NCBI GenBank assembly: GCA_013416795.1
Contig: RQSC01000017.1
Span: forward strand, 1 to 33,045
Length of the DNA: 33,045 bases
From: Prasinococcaceae sp. CCMP 1430
Lineage: Eukaryota > Prasinodermophyta > Palmophyllophyceae > Prasinococcales > Prasinococcaceae
Direction of reading: 5' to 3'
The notes under the pieces were generated by a model. The model was given only the letters and a program-made list of their open reading frames with translations. It searched no databases and had not been told where the DNA came from. How positions within the stretch are numbered: the stretch's first letter is position 1; each line of letters begins with the position of its first letter. Positions 19,458 through 26,287 of this stretch are shown piece by piece. A program made the position numbers and the translations under genes.

Positions 19458-21291
19458 TTAAGGGTGCTCATCAATGTCTCCCGTCACATCGATCGAATGC
19501 CGCGCCGTCAGCGCGCGCAGCTGCTCAGAAGCGCGCGTGTACACGCGCGTCAGCCCAAGCGCTCGCACCGCGCGGCACGCTGGCACTAGCTGACGCGAGG
19601 CAGGGAGCAAACACGCGGTTGTGCCCAAAAGCGTACAGACATGCTCACGCTCGCATGCGCCTCCTCGCACCATGTCCCTCGCGCCGCTGACACGCACGCA
19701 CGCGCCGTGCTCCACTTGCGCATCGGCCTCATGCGCGTCTGCAAGCGCGATGGAGCGCTCGAAGAGCGCGCGCGCTTCCTCCCTGTCGCCGAGCCGGCCT
19801 ACGACATCCCTGCAGACCAGGTGGAAACACTCAGGGATGGGCGCATGCCCGCCAAACCAAGCGTCTGGGAAGTCACCTAGCAGGCGATACTTTGCCCACC
19901 ACCTGTCAACAGCAGGGGGGGCGCACACGGGGCACGCGCACGCGAGCGGAGGTGCGCGTCAGCGCGCAAAAAGGCCGGCTTGCGAGCGAGCGGCTCGGCG
20001 CACGCACCACTCGAAGCCACAGTCGATAAAGTGCAGCACGCATGGCGCGCCAGCGGCCACCGCAGGGTCGTACCGCAGGGCGCCGCCGGTGTCGAGCCCT
20101 GGGACGTTGTGCTGTGCGCACCGCACGCGGGCGCGGCGGTGGCGAGGGAGCGCATTGCGGATCAGCACGCTGCGTCCAACATGGGGCAGCAACATCACCG
20201 ATGATGAGGAGAGAGCATGGGCGGCACAGAGCTGGAAGAACAGCGCGCGAGTGCGCACGCACCGCTCCGCGCACAAGGTCTTCGGCGGACGGGGGCAGCC
20301 ACTCGTGCACGGACAGCGGCACCACCCCGTCCGCGAGCCGCACAGCGGCCTTGCCGTTGTCGTACCCGAGAAAGAATTGCCGATGAGGCGTGCGCGCACG
20401 CCAGTACTCAACGCGTTGCAGGCGCTTCGCATCGAGCGGTGAGCTGCCGCCAACACCAACTTGTGTACCGTACACGTCTCCGGGCGATCGCCTGAAGAGC
20501 GTCACTGCGTCGAAGAAGTCGCCGTCGCCGTCGCCGCCATTGGCGTCAGTCGCGAGCACCTCGGGTACGCCCTCCAGGTTCTTGTACACATAGGTGGTGA
20601 CCCCCGCGGCGGAGAGCGCCGCGAAGTGCGCCGCGACGGGCGAGGAGTCGCTGGAGCGCGCGCCCGCGCCGCCGTTTCTACCATTGCCGCCAACACCGAG
20701 CGCCGCGGCGTCCGCAATGTAAAAGAGCTCATCCGCGTCAATGTGCAGCAGCCAGTCGCGCCCCATGCACAGCGCGCGCTTTGCGGCGTGTGCCGCGTTG
20801 AGCTCCTGCCGCGCTTGCACCTCCTCGGCACGGCGCCCGTCAGCCTGGCAAAGGTGAGGGATTGGGAGGCGGTGACCCGGCGGTTGGTACGTGAAATCAT
20901 GCGTCACTGTCAGCAAGCCTATGACATGCATGAGGACGCCCGCGCGCCTACGCACTGGGCGGCGAATGCGTCGCACCTTCAGCTCACAATACGCCGCGAG
21001 GCGCGCATAGTTGGGCAGCGCGCGCCACTCGTGGCGTAGCTCAGCGTCGCATGGCACGACGAGCACGTCGGCAATGGTCGGTGCAGTGCTCGCCGCGCCG
21101 ACAACGGCCGCGCGCACGCCGCGCGCACGCATGCGCGCGGCGGCGTCCGCGGCCTCGCCCGGATCGTCCATGTAGCAGTGGCACTGCGCGAATCCCGCCG
21201 CGAGGTGGTACGCAGCCCAGCGCGCCAGCGAGTCCGCGCACCCCCTCGCGGTGCACACAACCGCCGCGCCCTTTCCCGCGTACCGTGTCAT
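19458..21291 (-). CDS. Glycosyltransferase of the GT2-like/GT92-like type, multi-exon
   Basis: The start is tentatively ATG 21291 (MTRYAGKGAAVVCTARG). Exon 1 ends at 20977 (AAG|GTGCGA) and exon 2 begins at 20844 (CTTTGCCAG). A later exon ends at 20008 (donor GTGCGT), and the last exon runs 19902-19458 (TTGACAG). That last junction creates CGFEWWWAKYRLLGDF. Motifs are the N-terminal CTARGCADSLARWAAYHLA, a DxD site in WLLHIDADELFYI, VHEW, CVLHFIDCGFE and GGHAPIPECFHLVCRD. Between VHEW (about 20300) and LIRNALPRH (about 20165) the frame changes. An intron ending at 20170 (GGACGCAG) with a GTCCGC donor at 20290 would fit, but the donor is uncertain. The 132-nt first intron is a multiple of three without stops, so retention would keep the frame. 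Family assignment is by motif only. A membrane anchor was not seen and may lie upstream. Confidence 0.7.
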
Positions 21292-21644
21292 CTCCCGCCC
21301 GCCAAGCCTCGCCGCTCGATGCGAAGGCCTCCACTCGCAGCGGAGCGAACGGGCGGGCGGGCGGGCGGGCGGGCAGGGGTGGCGGAGATGCGCAGCAACC
21401 CCGCGGCCCCGCGCGGGGGCGCGCGGAGTGGCACCGCGCCTTTTCGCCGCGCGCCGCCCGCAGCGCCGACAGTACCACCGAGGGGAACTGTCCACACCGC
21501 CATGTAAAATGATGTGAATGTACTGTACGCCCCTTTCTGAAAAGTCAGGCAAAATGATGTGGATCTGGCTCGCCCGTGGTTTGTGTTTTGATCGCTCGGG
21601 GGGCCCGCGCGCGCCACTCGGAGAAGCACGACATCTGCTGCACC
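21292..21644. promoter_or_regulatory. Divergent region between the glycosyltransferase and small membrane-protein genes
   Basis: 353 bp containing six GGGC units (21351-21374) followed by AGGGGTGG, which could form a G-quadruplex. AAAATGATGTG occurs twice, at 21506-21516 and 21552-21562, 46 bp apart in an AT-rich pocket. GCTCGCCCGTGGTT at 21569-21582 is shared with the MSH3/OSCA spacer. Confidence 0.45.
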
Positions 21645-22363
21645 ATGCACGCCTTGCTGACCTTGCAGCTGATCGACGAGCTCGCGAGCGCCGAGGACTC
21701 GGGCGTCCCGTGCGGGCCGCGCGCACGCGCCTCGCACGGCGGCGCACAGGCACGCGCAGCGTTCGAAAGAGAGCGACGCGCTGATAGGAGCGGGCACTGC
21801 ACGGCATGCTGCGCCGCTGCCGCGCCGCCGCTGCTCGCTCCGCTGGCATCGCTGACGCGCGCCACCTTCGCCATTGCGCGTACGTCCGCGCGATCGCCCG
21901 AGCAGTCGTCGCTGCTGCGTGCGCGCATCACGGCCTTCCTCGCTGGCTTCGGCGTTGCGGGCGGCGGGGCGATGTACCAACTGCGCAAGGACGTGTGGTC
22001 GTCACACGAGATGATAGACGCGCGGGTCAAGGCAAATGGCAAGGATGTCGACGACAAGGTTCAGGCGATGCAGAAGGAAATCGAGCAAGGTCAGTCTTTG
22101 CGCGGACATTGGCGTGCTTGCAGCTGCGCGTCCGCGCGCGCACGCACCCCAGCACGGTTGCTGCGAACCCAAAAGCACTTTTGTCGCGACCTGCTGACTC
22201 TGGGTCGCCCGCCCACACGCGCTCGCTGTGCTCCACAGTGAAAGCGATGGCAACAGCGATGGCGGCGAAGGCTTCCGAGGCTGCGAGCGAGCCGGAGGCC
22301 GCGCCTGCTTCTGAGGTTGCGCCTGAGCAGTCTCAACAGACGATAGCTGCCCTCGAGGAGTAA
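21645..22363 (+). CDS. Small single-pass membrane protein of unknown function
   Basis: Two exons: 21645-22089 and 22239-22363. The 149-nt intron (GTCAGT...CTCCACAG) splits a Val codon. From ATG 21645 the product has 189 residues. The N-terminal half is Ala/Arg/Ser-rich and could be an organelle-targeting region. A membrane segment, ITAFLAGFGVAGGGAMYQL, lies at about 98-116. A polar helix with coiled-coil character follows (KDVWSSHEMIDARV... to KEIEQ), and the acidic tail is rich in A, E and S and ends IAALEE. This layout is common in small mitochondrial inner-membrane proteins, but no family was recognised. The start is uncertain: the first 50 residues are low in complexity, and ATG 21806 in another frame is an alternative only if a further intron exists. 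Confidence 0.6.
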
Positions 22364-22544
22364 CGACGCTCGGGCATGGCCCAATTTTTGTGCGACTGAC
22401 GCTTTGACGCGGGCCGACTGCCTCTTCTGTCCCATCTCTACCAGCGCGCAAACAGCTGCCGTGGCTTCACGCGCCCTTGCATGTGCTCCCGTGCGACGTG
22501 CACGCGCAGGGTAACATGCCGCCGCGGCAACTCTCTTACTCGCG

Positions 22545-24506
22545 TTAGGTGTTCTCGCCTAGAGCATGGCGTACGACCGCGTGGCGCCAGATGGGCTCAC
22601 CGTACTGCGCCACAAGCCTGCGCTGCCAGGCGTCGCGGCCAGCGGGCGTGCACACGTACACCACAGCGCGCGCGCCGATTGGCAACCGCTTGTGCTGGGC
22701 CTTCAAGAGATGGCGCGTGTGCACCTGTGTGGTTGCGCGCGGCAGTTTCAGTAGACGCTTGGCCACATCGTTGGGCGCCGTCCAGCCAGTCGTCTTCTCC
22801 ACTGCCGCACAAATCTCGAACACGGGCTGAACGACCACGCCCAGTAGCGTTAGCGCCAGCCTGCGTGCTCGATTAGGCAATAGCAGTGCGCTACGATGCT
22901 TGCTTCTGCCTGGCACGGGACATTTCTCGTCGAAGAGCTCCCACGCGGAGGATGGCCCACTCGGCCCGCCCTCCAAGAGGCGCGTCAGCAATGACGTCAC
23001 CCAGAAGCAGCGCGGCACGACGCGTGCGAGGCCATCTTCCCCACCCAGCGCCTCAATAGCCCTAAGAGAAGGCGCAAGCTGCCGCAGCCGCCACTCAAAG
23101 CGGGGAGTGTGAAGCACGCGCGCGAGCGCGTAGAGCGCCTCGAGCCCAAGCGGTGGCTTGCTGCTCGCGCTCGCACGCGCCGCGGCACCATCATCTCCGT
23201 TGGTGCTCTCCCGCTGTGCATCGCTACCTCCGCTGCCGCCACTGCCACTCCCACCGCTGTTGTCGCTGACGCCACTGCTGCCTGCCCCCACGTCGCTGTG
23301 CTCGCCCACATAGCGCGGCCTGCGAGCTGCGTCCGTCTGCAGCTCGTGCCATATCTGTCCGTCCCACGTGAGCTCAAACGCGACCTCAGTGCGCGGCGCC
23401 TGCCGAGGCGCCGGGCGCGAGTAGGCATTCGCTATGCGCAAGCGCGCGAGCGTCTGCTGCACCTGCAAGATCAGGTCGCTCACCTGGCCGATGCCAAGAA
23501 CGCGCAAGAGCTGAGGGAGCGACAGGAGCGTGTACCCGGCCGCGACCGCCGCGTGCGTGAGTGACGGCAGGCCAGGAGGCACGCCCTCGGCGGCGCGCAC
23601 ATAACGCTCCGGCATGGAGCCTGTAGCAGGAAAGAGCCTCAGCGCGCGCAGCACCGCCACCAGGGGACGAAGAGTCGCGCTGCTCGCCATCGGCAGCGAG
23701 TGAGCCGAGACCAGCAAGAAAGAGACCGCGCTCGTCTTTCCACGCAGCGTCGACAGCGCCGCTCCGCCGATCGCCAGAGCGGCCGCCATCGAGCGGCCAC
23801 GCTCGCCTCCCAGCAAAATGAGCGGCGCTACGAGCGCGTCAGCCGTCAGCGTGGCCACCCCGAGGGCTGTGTACGCCAACTGCTCCTCTGGCCTGTCGGC
23901 ATGCAGGATGGTTTCGCCTGCCTCGGCCGCGGCGAGCCCGAGCCTGCGCGCGTGCCGAATCCCGCTCGTCGTCAAACCTATTCCGTGCCTGAGCGCCAGC
24001 CAGCTTGTGAGCCCTGCAAAGCTCGCCGGGCTGCCAACAATCGCTCCCGACGCCCAACGCAGGTAGCACAGCTCAACGAGGTGAGCGTCTTGCTGCGCAT
24101 TCAAGAAGGGCTCTGCGGCCACCACAAGGCTGAGGTACGTCACGCCCACGACACCTGCGGCGGACGCGGGGCCCAGGGCGCCCACACTGGCCGCGCCTGC
24201 CGCCAGGGCGGCGAGCGCGGCGACGCTCGCGATGTCGGAGTCGTAGCAGCGCATCCACAACAGCGATGGGCACTGTAGCACCAGCCGCGCGGCCTCGCGA
24301 ATGGTCAGATCCTCCCGCTCGCCCAGCACTAGGTAGCGCGCACCGCGGAGGAAGCGCCACGCAGGGCGCGCGCCGCGCCCGCCCACCAGCCCCGAGTACT
24401 GCCAGAGGAAGGACGTCGCCGCAGCACCGCCCGCGGCGAAGAGCGCCGCGTCGGCAAGCCACAGCGCCTCGGGGCACGCTGCGAGCGACGACCACGCAGC
24501 AGCCAT
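22545..24506 (-). CDS. Lipase maturation factor (LMF)-like multi-pass membrane protein
   Basis: 653 residues from the ATG at 24506; the frame continues upstream without a supported start. The N-terminal half is hydrophobic with several membrane spans. FLWQYSGLVGGRGARPAW (about 33-50) resembles the LMF pattern VQxPGLxGxxGLLP. AEPFLNAQQDAHLVELCYL (about 127-147) resembles the family's QPFLxFQWDxLLLE motif. The C-terminal half has VAFELTWDGQIWHEL (about 374-390), a Gly/Ser-rich insert, then FEWRLRQL and CFWVTSLLTRLLEGGP, which match in order the LMF segments EGSxDGxxWxEYEF, LDWQMWF and LLxRLLEG. In animals LMF1 acts in the ER to fold dimeric lipases; that function cannot be assumed here. The two-half organisation and motif order are what support the call. 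Confidence 0.65.
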   Translation of the reverse strand: MAAAWSSLAACPEALWLADAALFAAGGAAATSFLWQYSGLVGGRGARPAWRFLRGARYLVLGEREDLTIREAARLVLQCPSLLWMRCYDSDIASVAALAALAAGAASVGALGPASAAGVVGVTYLSLVVAAEPFLNAQQDAHLVELCYLRWASGAIVGSPASFAGLTSWLALRHGIGLTTSGIRHARRLGLAAAEAGETILHADRPEEQLAYTALGVATLTADALVAPLILLGGERGRSMAAALAIGGAALSTLRGKTSAVSFLLVSAHSLPMASSATLRPLVAVLRALRLFPATGSMPERYVRAAEGVPPGLPSLTHAAVAAGYTLLSLPQLLRVLGIGQVSDLILQVQQTLARLRIANAYSRPAPRQAPRTEVAFELTWDGQIWHELQTDAARRPRYVGEHSDVGAGSSGVSDNSGGSGSGGSGGSDAQRESTNGDDGAAARASASSKPPLGLEALYALARVLHTPRFEWRLRQLAPSLRAIEALGGEDGLARVVPRCFWVTSLLTRLLEGGPSGPSSAWELFDEKCPVPGRSKHRSALLLPNRARRLALTLLGVVVQPVFEICAAVEKTTGWTAPNDVAKRLLKLPRATTQVHTRHLLKAQHKRLPIGARAVVYVCTPAGRDAWQRRLVAQYGEPIWRHAVVRHALGENT

Positions 24507-25222
24507 TGTGTGCGTGCTCGCAGGAGCGCAAGCGCCCCCCTCCTGCGAGTTGCCGCCCTCGCCGACCTCCCCTGGCCTCCCCCAGCGCCTACGCAACCCG
24601 AGCGGGGGAGAGAGGAGTGTGCGACCCCTCTCCTTCAGCGGCGGCCTTGTTCGGCCCCCCTCCTGCCTCCGCCCAGCCCGCCCCGCGCCTCTACCCCCGC
24701 GCCTGCGGCCCTGCCCGCGCCCGCCGCGCGGCGCGACGCGCGCGCGGTGTGGGCCGGCGACGGGAGGGGGGGGGGTGGCTGCGCGCTGCTGGTCGCTGAC
24801 GGGCTTTTTTTGTTGTTCGCAAGCGCGGCTTCTTCGGCGCGTGGCGCGATTTTGGTGCGAGAATCCTTCTTTTCTTTCGAAAGAAAGTGGTGCGAGAGTC
24901 CTTTCGAAAGAAAATTTGGATGTCGATTCCGGTTTGTGACGGAGCTTTCTCCTCATCTGTTTGGGGTTTAGAACAGAGTGTACCATCATCGGATGGTTAG
25001 TGTGTGTGTGTCCGCTGCGTTGCGTCGTTGCGGGCGCGCGAGTGCGCCACACCGGCGCGGCGGCGGCCGCGTGCCCACCGCCCACACCGCCACCACCACA
25101 CATACATACACCACCAGAACCGCCCGCCGACCCCCATCCGCTGCCGCCGCGGCCGCGATGGCGAGCGCGGCGGCGGCGCGCTCCGCCGGTGCGTGGGCCT
25201 GTGGCCGATCTTGTCCAGCAGG
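24507..25222. promoter_or_regulatory. Divergent region between the LMF-like and J-like genes
   Basis: 716 bp with no convincing gene beyond a small upstream reading frame (25158-25226). The central AT-richer part (24800-25000) holds two related palindromic units 35 bp apart. The rest is GC-rich on either side, with a C-rich block upstream of LMF and CACCACCAC-type triplets near 25083-25110. Confidence 0.5.
24854..24911. repeat. Paired palindromic units with TTTCGAAA cores
   Basis: Unit 1 is GGTGCGAGAATCC (24854-24866) followed by the perfect 16-bp palindrome TTTCTTTCGAAAGAAA (24871-24886). Unit 2, 35 bp later, is GGTGCGAGAGTCC (24889-24901) running into the 10-bp palindrome CTTTCGAAAG (24901-24910). 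It lies midway between two divergent genes and is a candidate binding site for a dimeric regulator. Confidence 0.6.
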
Positions 25223-25226
25223 ATGA
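25158..25226 (+). CDS. Possible upstream ORF of the J-like gene
   Basis: An ATG in a good context (GCCGCGATGG) opens 22 codons. Its TGA stop overlaps the next gene's ATG as ATGA (25223-25226). If translated it could limit or couple initiation at 25223. This is a sequence observation only; no function is claimed for the peptide. Confidence 0.3.
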   Translation: MASAAAARSAGAWACGRSCPAG

Positions 25227-26176
25227 AGAGGAGGTCGAAGCGAGACAGCAGCGAGTCGGGGAGCGCGATTGGCACGAGCGCCCCGGCGGCGGCCGTCGCT
25301 GCGGCACCCCCCGCGGCGGGGACGAGCGGGAGTGAGCTCGAGAGCGGCGAAGTCAAACCTGACAGCGGCGAGGAGAGTAGCGACAGCGGCGAGCAGAGCG
25401 AGGGCGAGGGCGGAGGAAGCGGCGAGGACAACGATGAAGACGAGGCGTGGGGTGAGCTCGAAGAGTTCTGCCTGTACTCTGCGCTCGGCCTGAGCCGCGG
25501 GTTCAGCGGTGGCTTCACGCGAGTCACCGCGCGCTACCACAAGGCGGTGGCGTCGAAGCGGCGCGGTGCGGCGCGCGTACGCCGTGCACGCGCGGGTAAC
25601 GCGATCTCTATCCTTGAGTTGCGGCGCGTCACTACGGCCTTCCTCGTGCTGCGTGATGAAGAACGCAGGCGCGTTTACGACGAAGGCGGCTGGTGCAACC
25701 TGCGGAAGGCGGAGGTGTACATGGAAGAGAACGCGTTTGACGCTGATCCGTTCGAAGTCCTCGACTCGTTCTTTGCGGCGGCCGACGAAGCGACGCGCGA
25801 ATACCTCATGCTCAACGGTGACGGGGTGCCGTCCGACTCGGAGTCGGAGGGCGGGGAGGACCAGCTGGAGGGAGAGCACGCGGAGGACGGGCAGGAAGAA
25901 AGCGAAGACGAGGCCGGCGAGGCTGTCCTCGCAGCCGCGGCGAAGGCGGCCGCTGAGGCGAGAGCTGCTGCGCAGACGGGTGCGGGCAAGGGGGTCACGA
26001 GCGGCGCTGAGGCCGATACGCTGCCGCGCGCGCCGCTCATCCTGGGCGCCGCTGCGCGCCCCGAGGCCGACCCGTGGGCGGAGTTGCAGTCGCGCGCAGC
26101 TAAACAGAAGCGGCTCGAGGAATTCCGAGAGCAAGAGCGCCTCAAGAAGCTAAAGAAGGAAGACGCTGGCCAGTAA
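25223..26176 (+). CDS. Degenerate J-domain-like acidic protein
   Basis: 317 residues from the ATG at 25223. Residues about 10-75 are Ala-rich, then strongly acidic and Ser/Gly-rich. A region at about 78-150 reads CLYSALGLSR, then RYHKAVASKRRG, then LELRRVTTAFLVLRDEERRRVYDEGG. This follows the helix order of a J domain (YxxLGL, helix II, AxxVLxDxxxRxxYD). The catalytic HPD tripeptide between helices II and III is absent, so activation of Hsp70 is not expected. NAFDADPFEVLDSFF and ATREYLMLNG follow. A second acidic and Ala-rich region comes next, and the C-terminus is a charged helix, AAKQKRLEEFREQERLKKLK. The gene is convergent with PHYLLO, with 111 bp between stops. A nuclear or chaperone-adaptor role is possible but unproven. 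Confidence 0.65.
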   Translation: MKRRSKRDSSESGSAIGTSAPAAAVAAAPPAAGTSGSELESGEVKPDSGEESSDSGEQSEGEGGGSGEDNDEDEAWGELEEFCLYSALGLSRGFSGGFTRVTARYHKAVASKRRGAARVRRARAGNAISILELRRVTTAFLVLRDEERRRVYDEGGWCNLRKAEVYMEENAFDADPFEVLDSFFAAADEATREYLMLNGDGVPSDSESEGGEDQLEGEHAEDGQEESEDEAGEAVLAAAAKAAAEARAAAQTGAGKGVTSGAEADTLPRAPLILGAAARPEADPWAELQSRAAKQKRLEEFREQERLKKLKKEDAGQ

Positions 26177-26287
26177 GGAGTCGGGCGCTCCGTTCCCCCA
26201 CAGCAATGCCGCCAGCTGCACCATCTGCACAGCCCTGTAGGGTGCAAAATAATGACGGACGATATTATTGGCCTCCATGCCAGGCGC

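Noticed and set aside
19906-21849. A 647-codon open frame as the glycosyltransferase coding sequence
   Set aside because: It reads through an intron and past the 20170-20300 frame change into Arg/Pro-rich sequence. The C-terminal family motifs (CVLHFIDCGFE, KYRLLGDF) lie in another frame and are reached by splicing.
24871-24910. Heat-shock element for the J-like gene
   Set aside because: TTC and GAA are directly abutting (TTCGAA), not separated by the two bases required in nTTCnnGAAn arrays.
24509-25307. N-terminal extension of the LMF-like protein to 920 residues
   Set aside because: The added sequence is low-complexity Arg/Pro/Ser translation of a divergent promoter and overlaps the J-like gene start. 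The ATG at 24506 opens directly on membrane-protein sequence.
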